Source: Bosea sp. PAMC 26642 | Lineage (GTDB): Bacteria > Pseudomonadota > Alphaproteobacteria > Rhizobiales > Beijerinckiaceae | Length of the DNA stretch: 64,000 nucleotides | NCBI RefSeq assembly: GCF_001562255.1 | Contig: NZ_CP014301.1 | Span: 4,681,501 to 4,745,500 of the forward strand | Direction of reading: 5' to 3' | Part shown: one piece after another, positions 35,021 through 43,573 of the stretch | Layout of the letters: every line of letters starts with the position of its first letter | How positions within the stretch are numbered: the first letter of the stretch is position 1 | Made by a program: the position numbers and the translations under genes | The notes under the pieces: generated by a model | The model's input: the letters and a program-made list of their open reading frames with translations, nothing else | What the model was told of the DNA's origin: nothing | Databases searched by the model: none

Positions 35021-35506
35021 ATGAACCGCTCCCTGAACGTCCAGACTCTCGGATCGGCGATCGTCATTGCCGCATTCATAGCCGCGGAGGCGGCGACCAG
35101 CCTGCTTTCAGCGTATCCAAGACTGCCGCTGGCGTGGTATCTCAACCTTGAGGTCTTTCATGTTTTCGAACAAGCGCGCTCTGAACCTTCGCCGCTGCGT
35201 TTCTTGTTCGGGCCTGCGTCGCTCGGGGGTGCACTGATTTTTCTGGCGATCGTCTGCATTGCTCGCCTGGCGCGATGGCGTCTGGTTATTGCAATCGCTG
35301 CAAATTTGAGTTTCTATTTTGCCTTCGCTCTGTCACTTGCCGCGACCGACAGATCTCATGATCAGCAGACGGCTTCCTTATTCTGGATTGCTATTCGGCT
35401 GGATTCCGTGTCGATCACGAGCATCATCGTTCTTGCCTCGTTCGGCGCGGCCGCGACAAGCCATGCAGCCTATTTTCTCGAAATTTTCGACCGGAAGGCA
35501 AACTGA
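35021..35506 (+). CDS. Hypothetical membrane protein next to the tad locus
   Basis: A 161-residue protein with about four hydrophobic segments (GSAIVIAAFIAAEAATSLLS; FGPASLGGALIFLAIVCIAR; LVIAIAANLSFYFAFALSLA; SITSIIVLASFGAAAT). No family is recognised. It lies between cpaA and the CpaC/TadD genes and is transcribed away from cpaA. A weak AAAGGAGG lies ~30 bp before the ATG, too far for a good ribosome binding site, so the start is unsure. Confidence 0.55.
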   Translation: MNRSLNVQTLGSAIVIAAFIAAEAATSLLSAYPRLPLAWYLNLEVFHVFEQARSEPSPLRFLFGPASLGGALIFLAIVCIARLARWRLVIAIAANLSFYFAFALSLAATDRSHDQQTASLFWIAIRLDSVSITSIIVLASFGAAATSHAAYFLEIFDRKAN

Positions 35507-35572
35507 TCGCATTGAGGTCCCGTTTGCCGCTCATCTAAAGCCTTCCGCGCAGTCCAGGGTTGACAAAAGCTC

Positions 35573-36184
35573 TTGAACGCCGTGCTGACAAAGGCGTCGG
35601 AGACACTTCGCCAGTCGTCGAGGGGAATTCTTCGCACGTTGACGGCGGTGATGTCTCTCGCCGGGCCCGCCAGCGCCATTTCTGACACAAGGTTGATCGT
35701 CGGCATAGGAGGCTGGCAATTGGAACGATTCGAGGGCGAGGTTGTCGTCCTGCGGACAACCGTGTCGGTTCCAGCCAAGCGGGGGCTCGGCTTGCTTCTG
35801 CTTTCCTGCGCCGGCGCGCAGCGTCGGATCAACATCGTGTTACCTCAGGTCGTATTCAGTGACGGAAACGCCACACGCAGTGTCTTGATCAGGCCGGTTG
35901 GAAGGCCCGCTCCAGGAGGATCGCCGCTTCTGGCAACATTTGCCACAGAGCAGAGACGTTCGCTGACGTTCCTTGAAACTGAAACCGGAAAAGCCAGCGT
36001 GGTGTTGCACTTGGCCGAAATGCTTCGGAAAAAGCCCGCGGCCCTGGATATGCTGGCTCATGCCGGCCCAGGCGCGATCGGTTTCCGACAGTTGGCTCCT
36101 TTTATCCTGTCCATGACGTTCACTGACAACGATAGCACCGCGTTGGATAATTTCACCTTGGCCTGTCGATCCGCTGTTCCTTGA
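35573..36184 (+). CDS. Hypothetical exported protein next to the tad locus
   Basis: A 203-residue protein that begins with TTG in the longest frame. Residues ~17-35 (RGILRTLTAVMSLAGPASA) look like a signal peptide with an A-x-A cleavage site, so the mature protein is likely periplasmic or secreted. The body is beta-rich, with two cysteines (LLSCAGAQRR and LACRSAVP). No family recognised. GTG 35582 and ATG 35651 are alternative starts. Its place before the TadD-like and CpaC genes suggests a link to the pilus, without proof. Confidence 0.5.
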   Translation: MNAVLTKASETLRQSSRGILRTLTAVMSLAGPASAISDTRLIVGIGGWQLERFEGEVVVLRTTVSVPAKRGLGLLLLSCAGAQRRINIVLPQVVFSDGNATRSVLIRPVGRPAPGGSPLLATFATEQRRSLTFLETETGKASVVLHLAEMLRKKPAALDMLAHAGPGAIGFRQLAPFILSMTFTDNDSTALDNFTLACRSAVP

Positions 36185-36549
36185 ACTGGGTCATGATCGG
36201 TGTATCCGACGTGCCCGTCGCAAGGCCAACTTGATGTCACAAGTCGATGCAAGCCGATCGCGCTATGCGCGATCTACGCGTCGATTGCCTCGGTCCAAAC
36301 CGCCTCGCGACGGGATAACCGCTCGCTCGACCGGTTACGCGTACGGTTCAATAAGCTAGTGGCGACAGGGTTGGGGACATTGGTGAGAAGGCGACGGGAA
36401 AGACCGCCCCTAAACAACCGCATTCGATCGTCACGTTGCGCTTCTGCGCCATGAATGCGTATGAGTAGCGTCATTGTTCAGCGCCGGACGAGGGTGCCGA
36501 TCTTCGGTTCGTGCCTGTGTGGTGCGCACGGCACGGGAGCAGGGTTTTG
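36185..36549. other. Intergenic region before the TadD-like gene
   Basis: About 365 bp without a supported gene. The open frame at 36200-36454 has no recognisable features. AGCAGGG at 36537-36543 is a plausible ribosome binding site for the next gene. The stretch probably contains the promoter of tadD-cpaC. Confidence 0.4.
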
Positions 36550-37041
36550 ATGCGCGTTGGGCTGGCCGTGTTTTGGATCGGCATTGCCATGGGCGGCTGT
36601 CAGAGCACGGCGGGCGGTGACGTCGCTTCAACCGAGACATCGTCGGTTGACTCCGCATTGACGGCTTCGAATGACCCCGGTGGCTTGGGCCGTGCGCATC
36701 TTGCCAATAGCGACTACGCCATGGCAGAACGGCAATTCCGCGATGCCGTCGAAAAAAACAGCGAGGATACGGTATCCTGGATGGGATTGGCGGCGGCCTA
36801 CGACAATCTCGGGCGCTTCGATCTGGCCGATCGCGCCTATGAGCAGGCAGCCCGCACAGGCGGCGAAACCCTCGAATTGATCAATAATCTCGGCTATTCC
36901 TATTTGCTGAGGGGCAACGGAGCCGCAGCGCAAATCCAGTTCACGAAAGCTCTCACATTGGACCCCAAAAATCTGGTTATCGCCAACAACATTCGTCTTC
37001 TCAAGCTCGGGCAGCGCAACGTCCGAGGCACGCCGCTTTAG
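36550..37041 (+). CDS. TadD-like TPR lipoprotein
   Basis: A 163-residue lipoprotein. MRVGLAVFWIGIAMGGC is a lipoprotein signal with cysteine 17 as the acylation site. Tetratricopeptide repeats follow: LGRAHLANSDYAMAERQFRD, WMGLAAAYDNLGRFDLADRA and NNLGYSYLLRGNGAAAQIQF. TadD pilotin-like proteins help assemble the secretin in the outer membrane. The frame opens 13 codons earlier, but ATG 36550 follows AGGG and starts the signal peptide. The CpaC secretin gene follows after 231 bp. Confidence 0.85.
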   Translation: MRVGLAVFWIGIAMGGCQSTAGGDVASTETSSVDSALTASNDPGGLGRAHLANSDYAMAERQFRDAVEKNSEDTVSWMGLAAAYDNLGRFDLADRAYEQAARTGGETLELINNLGYSYLLRGNGAAAQIQFTKALTLDPKNLVIANNIRLLKLGQRNVRGTPL

Positions 37042-37272
37042 GCGAATGTCGCTCGCTAGCCGAGGGCTTGATCGCCAACTGTTGAAGCACCGTATTACAA
37101 GCGACACGACCGACCAGATCTGTTCGAGACGGCAGCATGTCGGGTCTGGCCTGTTCCCTAGTGACGCCTGCCGATGCCAGCCGTGATCGCCTCGGAGAAG
37201 GCGCGCCTGTCGTCTTTCGGGTGCACGCAACTGAATCCCGCATGGTGCGTTGCCGGTTCAACTGCTACCTAA

Positions 37273-38865
37273 ATGATGAGGCCGATGTCAGGACCGTTTT
37301 TGATCATGCGTAAATCCAGGGCCGACCGGGCCGCGACGAGGCAAAGCTGTAACAGGGTATTTTGCCTGGTTCTGGCAGTCGCGGCCTGGAGCGCGGTCGG
37401 CGCATCCTTCGAGACGTCGGCACAGACGCAGGTGCGCCAGTTGGTGCGCACCGGGGGTAACGCCGTCCTCAGCAGAGCCGCGCTGACAGTCAACAAGTCC
37501 CAGACGATCAGGCTTCCTGCCCCCGTCGTTGATGTCCTGGTCGGTTCGACCGACATCGCCGACGTCGTTCCCGTGAGCGACCGCACCTTGTATCTTCTCG
37601 GCAAGAAGGTCGGCACCACGAACGTCTCCCTCTATGACGCGGAGAAGAAGCTGGTCGGTATCGTGGATGTCGAGGTTCGGCCGGACGTAGCTGCGATCGA
37701 GTCGCAGATTCGTGAAAGCACAGGCAACACGGGCTTGAAGGTCCGCAGTCAAGGCGAGCGCACGGTCTTGACCGGAGTCGCCCGGGACGCTCCCAGCGTC
37801 GATCGCGCGCTGCAGGTCGCACCGCCCGGCACTCTTAACCTCTCGCTGGTCAAGTCGCCGCAGCAGGTGATGCTGAAAGTCCGTTTCGTTGAGGTAAATC
37901 GCACTGCGGGCCGCGAGCTCGGGGTGCGTTTCGAATATGCCGGCCGCAACCGCATAGGTGCCGTCGGAGCGTTCGGTCGATCCAGCCAGGTCAGCAGTTC
38001 GGACGGCGCGCCGGTCGGGTCGAGCGGCAGCATCCCGCTTTCGGCCGTTGTGGGCAGCGCGGTCGATGCCGCGACCAATGGTGGCATCCCCTTCGCGACG
38101 ATCGTGCAGCGCTTCTCGGGCGCGGCAAACCAACTCGATGTCTTTATCAGCGCGCTGGAGAACAAGGGCCTGGTCAGACGGCTTGCGGAGCCCAATCTCA
38201 TTGCCATGTCGGGCGACAAGGCGGAATTCCTCGCAGGCGGCGAAATTCCGATCCCGATCGCTGGTCAGACGACCAGTGGCGCTCCGCAGATTACGGTTTC
38301 GTACAAGGAATTTGGCGTCAAGCTGGCTTTCACGCCGACCGTGCTTGCCAATGGCCGGATTCATTTGCAGCTCGAACCGGAAGTCAGCGATATCGATGCA
38401 TCTCTCGCGGTGGCGGTCGGTGGCGGCATTTCTGTGCCCGGCCTCACAAAGCGACGTGCCAGAACCAACGTGGAATTGCAGGACGGGCAGAGCTTCGCCA
38501 TCGCCGGCCTCTTGCAGGTGCAGTCGAACCGCAGCATCGACCAGTTCCCTTGGCTCGGCTCGATACCGGTTTTGGGGGCGCTGTTTCGCAGCACTCAATT
38601 TCAGGAGCGCGAAACCGAGCTTGTCGTGATCGTGACACCACATCTCGTAAAACCTGCCCGGCCTGGCCAATTGCTCGCAACGCCTCTCGATCAGACCGTG
38701 CCAGCCAATGACGTGGATCTTTTCGTTAACGGACAAATGGAACTTCGGCGAAACATGCGCGAATTCGTCTCCGCGAACGGGACACGTATTGGTCCGCACG
38801 GTCATCTTTTGCCGGGCGCTCCCGGCCTTTCCGGTACGAAGTCCTGCTCTCCGCGCCCATGCTGA
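37273..38865 (+). CDS. cpaC: CpaC/RcpA outer-membrane secretin of the Flp pilus
   Basis: A 530-residue secretin. The signal peptide is around residues 25-51 (VFCLVLAVAAWSAVGASFET). The pilus-secretin N domain contains VNKSQTIRLPAPVVDVLVGS and LYLLGKKVGTTNVSLYD, a BON-like segment follows, and the secretin core has RLAEPNLIAMSGDKAEFLAG GEIPIP, VSYKEFGVKLAFTPTVL and ETELVVIVTPHLVKP. ATG 37273, ATG 37276 or ATG 37309 could be the start. It is encoded on the strand opposite to cpaA-tadG, so the machine is split over two transcripts. Confidence 0.95.
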   Translation: MMRPMSGPFLIMRKSRADRAATRQSCNRVFCLVLAVAAWSAVGASFETSAQTQVRQLVRTGGNAVLSRAALTVNKSQTIRLPAPVVDVLVGSTDIADVVPVSDRTLYLLGKKVGTTNVSLYDAEKKLVGIVDVEVRPDVAAIESQIRESTGNTGLKVRSQGERTVLTGVARDAPSVDRALQVAPPGTLNLSLVKSPQQVMLKVRFVEVNRTAGRELGVRFEYAGRNRIGAVGAFGRSSQVSSSDGAPVGSSGSIPLSAVVGSAVDAATNGGIPFATIVQRFSGAANQLDVFISALENKGLVRRLAEPNLIAMSGDKAEFLAGGEIPIPIAGQTTSGAPQITVSYKEFGVKLAFTPTVLANGRIHLQLEPEVSDIDASLAVAVGGGISVPGLTKRRARTNVELQDGQSFAIAGLLQVQSNRSIDQFPWLGSIPVLGALFRSTQFQERETELVVIVTPHLVKPARPGQLLATPLDQTVPANDVDLFVNGQMELRRNMREFVSANGTRIGPHGHLLPGAPGLSGTKSCSPRPC

Positions 38866-39167
38866 ATTTGCGCCTCGCCGGGCTTATTGCCGCGTCCGCG
38901 GTCGGCCTTGGCGGGTGTGCCGAGTATCTCGATCGGCGCGACACGGTGATGTCGGGGACGGGCGAAGCCGTTCAGACCAACATCGTCACGCATCAGATCG
39001 ATCCTTGGCCGGCTCATGCCCGCTTTGTTCATTCAACGACCGATGGTGACCGTCTGCAGAGAGCCATGGAGCGGTATCGCAATCCCCGAGCCGGAACCGA
39101 TACAGTGTCGTCTTCGACGCAAACGGGTTCGTCGGGCGCTGCAGCGGCCCCGGCCCGAACACCTTGA
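38859..39167 (+). CDS. Small lipoprotein downstream of CpaC (CpaD-position gene)
   Basis: A 102-residue lipoprotein: signal LAGLIAASAVGLGGC with cysteine 20 as acylation site. The segment around QTNIVTHQIDPWP and the RAMERYRNPR tail are seen in small proteins coded after cpaC in rhizobial tad loci. It overlaps the CpaC C-terminus by 7 bp, pointing to coupled translation. It is much shorter than a true CpaD, so I do not use that name. Confidence 0.75.
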   Translation: MLNLRLAGLIAASAVGLGGCAEYLDRRDTVMSGTGEAVQTNIVTHQIDPWPAHARFVHSTTDGDRLQRAMERYRNPRAGTDTVSSSTQTGSSGAAAAPARTP

Positions 39168-39313
39168 CCCGATCGGAACTCTTCGCGGTCCGCACGGACA
39201 CCGGCGCCATCCCCTCATGCGAACGGTCTCGATCTGATCGAGCCGGTCTCTAAACTTCATCTCTGCCAGTTTTTCTTGGCATGGACCGGTAGCGACTTCG
39301 CTCGAAGACGCTT

Positions 39314-40367
39314 TAGAGCGTTTTCCGATCAAGTTGCATCATACCCTGCGGCACCGAAGTAGTTCAGACATTCGGCAGGATCGAAGATATCGATGATGTG
39401 GCCGATGGCGTTCCAGAGGCCGCTGACCGTTCGCTCGGCGGCCTTGCGCAGGAGGGCCTTGAGCTTCGAGAAGGCCATCTCGATCGGGTTGAAGTCAGGA
39501 CTTGAGGGCGGCAGATAGCGCATTTCGGCGCCTGCCGCCTCGATCATCTCGCGCACTCTGGGTCCCTTGTGGCTGGAGAGGTTGTCCATGACGATGACGT
39601 CGCCCGGACGCAGTTCTGGGACGAGCACCTTGGCGACATAGGTCTCGAAGGCATCGCGGTTGATCGGCCCGTCCAGAACCCAGGGCGCGATGAAGCCGCG
39701 CAGGGTGAACGCCCCGACGAAGGTTGTCGTTTTCCAATGACCGTGCGGGACGGCCATCCTGAGCCGCTCGCCGCGCGGACATCGGCCATGATGGCGCGCC
39801 ATGTTGGTCGAGGCCTAGGTCTCGTCGATGAAGACGAGGCGCTCGGGGTCGAGATCGGGCTGGCTTTCGAACTACTCCTGCCGGCGGTTCAGAATATCGG
39901 CGCGGTTTTGTTCGCTTGCATGCGCCGACTTTTTTTGAGCGTGATCTTGTGTCGGTCGAGGAACCGCCAGAGCCCGGCGATGCTGGCGTTCACCCCCTTC
40001 GCTTCAACCGCGATCCTTAGTTCGGCAAGCGTGATGTCACGGTTGACTGCGACGCAGTCCACGATCGTCGAGCCATGCCGTTCGAGCCGATGCGAGCGCC
40101 TGTCGCCACCAGGCGGGCCGGGCCACGCATCGCCCTGCTCACGCTCCAGCCTGCGCCAGCGGCTGACACTCGCCGTGCTCACACCAAACCGCTCGCCAGC
40201 CTAACGGTGCGTCAAACCCCGCGCCACCGCCGCCAGCACCCGAACCCGAAGATCAACAGACAGAGCTTTCGACATGCCAGCCGGCCTCCGATCCGGCAGG
40301 CAGTCTGAATCAGCTCCACGCTGATTTGGGAATCCCAGTTGATTCAATCAGCTCGGAATCCGCTCTA
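39314..40367 (-). mobile_element. IS630-family insertion sequence, copy 2, decayed
   Basis: The ends are TAGAGCGTTTTCCGATC from 39314 and, on the opposite strand from 40367, TAGAGCGGATTCCGAGC, with TA at each junction. Size is like copy 1. The transposase is inactivated by three TAG codons, so the element can move only if complemented. Confidence 0.82.
39329..40275 (-). pseudogene. IS630 transposase pseudogene with three TAG codons
   Basis: The reading starts at ATG 40275 (MSKALSVDLRVRVLAAVARG) and can be followed to the stop at 39329. It is broken by TAG at 40201-40203 (after GLTHR, before AGERFG), 39872-39874 (after NRRQE, before FESQPD) and 39815-39817 (after IDET, before ASTNMARH). By family comparison these stood for Q, W and W, so each is one C-to-T or G-to-A transition. 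The A7 slippage run (39930-39936) is kept. The catalytic motifs VMDNLSSHK and NPIEMAFSKL are still readable, but E followed by M replaces the usual E-N. Confidence 0.85.
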
Positions 40368-40712
40368 GAACAGGCCGACCGTTTTCGGAAACACCGCGCC
40401 AGTCTGAAAACGGCTAAGCCTCGCGGGTTCATCACGCGTTGTCAGACGCCGTGCTCCATAGTGGATGGTGCCCGGATCAGCACGACGCAATTATACCTTT
40501 CAAATCAGGTTGCTCCGGCGCGACGATCATCCTCGTTCGCATTCCAAGAGCCCGTGCCGGCTGTCTGAAATGAAATTTGCTATCTGCCGCTAATCTCTTT
40601 GCCGAACCCAGCACGTGCCGGAGATCGACTAAGGTTAATTTATTTTAATTCTCCTGAAACCAAAGGTGTGCCTTCCGGTTACCCTGGGTGGGGGCAACCG
40701 AAAGGAACACCA
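40368..40712. other. Intergenic region before the ferritin-like gene
   Basis: About 345 bp with no supported gene. It should hold the promoter of the ferritin-like gene. An AT-rich patch (GGTTAATTTATTTTAATTC near 40633-40651) stands out upstream, and AAGGA at 40702-40706 is a good ribosome binding site. No certain sigma-factor motif was identified. Confidence 0.4.
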
Positions 40713-41657
40713 ATGACCATCGAAACCGATAAGAACGACACCTTCGGACCCGCCGGAGATTCGAGGGTTTTGAATTACGCCGCTGGACGTCGCGCTTTCC
40801 TTGCGACGTTGGGCCTCGGCGCCGCTGCCGCGTTCACGTATCGGCCGACGGATGCGAAAGCCCAGAGCATCACCGATAACGACATCCTGAATTTCGCTCT
40901 CAATCTTGAATATCTTGAAGCGGAATTTTATCTGCGTGCGGCCTTCGGACGCGGCCTCTCGGACTCCGACGTCGTCGGTGGGATCGGCACTCTGGGGCCC
41001 GTGTCAGGTGGCCGCGCAGTGGATTTCACAGGCGAGCCTCTCATCCAAAGCTATGCGCGGGAAATTGCGGCCGACGAAGAGAACCACGTCAAGTTCATTC
41101 GTCGGGCACTTGGCGGTGCCAACGGATCGGTGGCAAGGCCTCAGATCGATCTAAACGCAAGCTTCACGGCATTGGCCCGCGCGGCAGGCCTCGTTGCACC
41201 CAATGCGTCGTTCGATGCCTTCGGCAGCGTCAATAACTTTCTGTTGGCCTCGTTCGTCTTCGAAGATGTCGGCGTCACGGCGTATAAAGGCGCATCGCCA
41301 CTTATCCAGAACAGGGGTGTTCTGGAAGCAGCGGCTGGTCTTCTGGCGGTCGAAGCCTATCACGCAGGTCTGATCCGGACTCTCTGTTATGTACGCAACC
41401 TTCGCGACGCGACCACGTTAATCTCTAACTTCAGAGACTCGATCAGCGGCGCTGAGGCTGATCAGGGCGTCAACGATACAGCCGTGTTCGGCAATGGTTC
41501 GTTCGTGTCCTCGTCAAACATCGTTCCGACCGACGACGCCGCAATCGCTTTTTCGCGTACGCCCGCCCAGGTTCTCAATATCGTTTACGCCAATCCGACT
41601 CTCCCCCCGAAAGCCGGCGGCTTCTTCCCGTTCTCCATGAACGGCAATATTCGGTGA
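40713..41657 (+). CDS. Ferritin-like domain protein (desiccation-related family) with Tat-type signal
   Basis: A 314-residue protein. GRRAFLATLGLGAAAAF near residue 25 is a twin-arginine-like signal, with cleavage probably after DAKA. The mature part is a ferritin-like helical bundle: DILNFALNLEYLEAEFYLRA (helix with E residues), REIAADEENHVKFIRRALG, FLLASFVFEDVGVTAYKGAS and LLAVEAYHAGLIRTL. The E/ExxH pattern could bind a dimetal site. Relatives are known as desiccation-associated or Ferritin_2 proteins of unknown chemistry. The ATG has AAGGA six bases upstream; the longer frame from 40599 is not needed. It lies between IS630 copies. Confidence 0.87.
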   Translation: MTIETDKNDTFGPAGDSRVLNYAAGRRAFLATLGLGAAAAFTYRPTDAKAQSITDNDILNFALNLEYLEAEFYLRAAFGRGLSDSDVVGGIGTLGPVSGGRAVDFTGEPLIQSYAREIAADEENHVKFIRRALGGANGSVARPQIDLNASFTALARAAGLVAPNASFDAFGSVNNFLLASFVFEDVGVTAYKGASPLIQNRGVLEAAAGLLAVEAYHAGLIRTLCYVRNLRDATTLISNFRDSISGAEADQGVNDTAVFGNGSFVSSSNIVPTDDAAIAFSRTPAQVLNIVYANPTLPPKAGGFFPFSMNGNIR

Positions 41658-41918
41658 TCTGAAGCAGGATGTGAAAAGCGGGCGCCGGTTCTTCGCCCGG
41701 AATTTCGTCTTGCGCTTGTGATGACAGAAAGATGTCGGATGGGATATTTCCCGTCCGACATTGTCGCTATGACGATCGGGCCTCGACGTTGCAAGCCGCG
41801 TTGATCAGGCCAAACTAGACGTTTTCATGAGCCACCATTCTAACGAGCCAGATCCGGGCGTCCGCGAGACGGCCGACCCGATAGGCACGCTACGAACACC
41901 ACGATAGGAGAAGTTGAT

Positions 41919-42272
41919 ATGCGTTATCTCGTTTTGACGGTGTCCTTTGCAGCGGCCCTCGCGGTGAGTAGTGCAGTCGCTCAAAGCACTGCACCGGCGG
42001 CGCCGCAAGGAACGGCAGCACCAAGGGAACCGCTCGGCCTTGGCCCATCCAATAAGCTCGACGTGACGAACTTGGTGCCTCCCAGTGAACTGGCGCCTGG
42101 TGACAACAAGATTACCGACTCGCAAGCCATACTACGGCTGCAGAACGCTGGCATATCAGATATCGTCAATCTCATGAAGGATGAGAAGGGTATCTGGCGA
42201 GCAAACGCCAAGCTACGGAGCCGTATCGTCACTGTCGGACTGGACTATAAAGGCAATATTAGCGCTCAGTAG
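41919..42272 (+). CDS. Small secreted protein of unknown function
   Basis: A 117-residue protein with a clear signal peptide (YLVLTVSFAAALAVSSAVAQ, cleavage after AVA), a proline/alanine-rich linker, and a C-terminal ~50-residue domain: ITDSQAILRLQNAGISDIVN then LMKDEKGIWRANAK and VTVGLDYKGNI. This pattern resembles PepSY-like small periplasmic proteins often found in Hyphomicrobiales. AGGAG lies nine bases before the ATG. It may be co-located with the ferritin-like gene by chance or as cargo between IS elements. Confidence 0.7.
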   Translation: MRYLVLTVSFAAALAVSSAVAQSTAPAAPQGTAAPREPLGLGPSNKLDVTNLVPPSELAPGDNKITDSQAILRLQNAGISDIVNLMKDEKGIWRANAKLRSRIVTVGLDYKGNISAQ

Positions 42273-42357
42273 CGCCTCCATGACGCATCGTTGCGCCTTT
42301 CCAATTGGCGCAGCGATGCAATCAATGACAGGTATTTTTTACGAAATGCAATTTAAT

Positions 42358-42546
42358 TAGAGCGGAATCCGATCAGGTTGCATCATATCCTGCGGCGCTG
42401 AAGTAGTTTGCGCATTCAGCGGGCGGGAAGAGATCGATTAGGCGGCCGATGGCGCCCCACAGACCGTTGATTGTGCGCTCGGCGGCTTTTCGGAGCATCG
42501 CCTTGAGCCTGGCGAAGGCGTTCTCGATGGGATTGAAGTCGGGACT
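42358..42546 (-). mobile_element. IS630-family remnant, copy 4 (one end only)
   Basis: Begins with an IS630 end, TAGAGCGGAATCCGATCAGG, at 42358 and runs into the transposase C-terminus before it is cut at the IS481 copy 2 junction. The rest of the element is absent on the far side. Confidence 0.75.
42373..42546 (-). pseudogene. IS630 transposase C-terminal fragment
   Basis: Only the last ~57 codons remain. On the minus strand they read PDFNPIENAFARLKAML through LRKAAERTINGLWGAIGRL to AGYDAT and a TGA at 42373-42375. The catalytic glutamate (NPIENAF) is kept, but both aspartates are lost with the missing 5' part. It is truncated by the IS481 element. Confidence 0.75.
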
Positions 42547-43512
42547 TTAGGTGTTTGGTCCCGGGATGAAGTGACGCGGGTCGATCTTGAAGGGTGATGG
42601 GTCTTTCGTCCATGCCTGACAGATGGCCTCGTATGGCGTTCGCCATCGCAGGGCCTTCAGATGCTTGGCGAAGTTGTAGGCGGCGACGAAGGCCACGACA
42701 TGGGCCTTCAAGCTCTCGAGATCGGGGTAGTGGAAGACCTTGGTCGTCGCATCCTTGATCGTGCGGTTCATCCGCTCGGCCTGGCCATTCGTCCAAGGGT
42801 GGTAGGGCTTGGTCAGATTGTGCTCGATGCCGTTGGCGAGGCAGAGGCGGTCGAACATGTGCGGCCCCCACTGCCGGGAGATCCCGTTGCGGTTCTTCGG
42901 CAGGTCGGCGAAGGCCATCCCGTTGTCGGTCAGGATCGTGTGGATCGAATAGGGAAACGCTGCGATCACATTCTCCAGGAACGCGGTCCCGTTCAGCATC
43001 TTGGTGCGATCGTGGAACTCGACATAGGTGAACTTCGAGACGCGATCGATCGCGAGGAACATGTGCAGCTTGCCGTCCGCCAGGCGCAGCTCGCAGTGAT
43101 CGATATGGACATAGCCGATCGTCGTCGCGGCGAACGTACCCCGCCTTGAAGCCTTCTCTTCGCTCTGCGGGAGGCGTGAGATGCCGTGCCGCTCCAGGCA
43201 GCGATGCAGGCTCGAACGCGTCAGTGTTGGAATAGCCTCTCTCAGGCAGCCCAGGACGTCGTCGAGTGGCAGCAGCGTGCGGCGCCGGAACTCAACGACC
43301 ATCGCCTCCTCCGCCAAAGTCAGAACGGTACTGCGCGGATCGCGCGGGCCCATCGGAGCATCCGACGTCGATGTCCGCTCACGCCATTTCGCAACGGTGG
43401 TTCGGCTCAGCCCATATCGCCGGGCGAGGACACTGGTCTTCTCTTGCGACGCTTGGAGCTCGGCTCGAACTCGCGGCGTCGTGCGGGCGCTGCCGTGAAG
43501 AACTCCTGCCAT
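42547..43512 (-). CDS. IS481-family transposase (copy 2)
   Basis: A 321-residue DDE transposase with an N-terminal helix-turn-helix (SVLARRYGLSRTTVAKWRER) and an rve core: YVHIDHCELR, ILTDNGMAFADLPKN and the glutamate in NGQAERMNRTIKDATTK. It is clearly related to but distinct from copy 1 at 843-1835. ATG 43512 is the natural start (MAGVLHGSARTTPRV). The reading ends in the inverted repeat and takes its TAA stop (42547-42549) from the flanking DNA. It appears intact. Confidence 0.9.
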   Translation of the reverse strand: MAGVLHGSARTTPRVRAELQASQEKTSVLARRYGLSRTTVAKWRERTSTSDAPMGPRDPRSTVLTLAEEAMVVEFRRRTLLPLDDVLGCLREAIPTLTRSSLHRCLERHGISRLPQSEEKASRRGTFAATTIGYVHIDHCELRLADGKLHMFLAIDRVSKFTYVEFHDRTKMLNGTAFLENVIAAFPYSIHTILTDNGMAFADLPKNRNGISRQWGPHMFDRLCLANGIEHNLTKPYHPWTNGQAERMNRTIKDATTKVFHYPDLESLKAHVVAFVAAYNFAKHLKALRWRTPYEAICQAWTKDPSPFKIDPRHFIPGPNT

Positions 43513-43569
43513 AAGCCCTCCTCTGCCTCTCGGCTCAGAATAGCGTCACGACTCTCCGGGACCAAACAC
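42551..43569 (-). mobile_element. IS481-family insertion sequence, copy 2, intact
   Basis: Perfect inverted repeats GTGTTTGGTCCCGG (42551-42564) and CCGGGACCAAACAC (43556-43569). The flanks are TTAG on the left and CTAT on the right, each one base from CTAG. It interrupts the IS630 remnant on the left and touches the IS701 element on the right. Confidence 0.85.
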
Positions 43570-43573
43570 CTAT

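Noticed and set aside
37288..38805. 505-codon open frame on the minus strand opposite cpaC
   Set aside because: It is the antisense of a clear secretin gene. The translation is R/H/D-rich without domains, as expected for the shadow of GC-rich coding DNA.
42416..42871. 151-codon minus-strand frame across the IS630-IS481 junction
   Set aside because: Artificial frame joining out-of-frame pieces of two IS elements.
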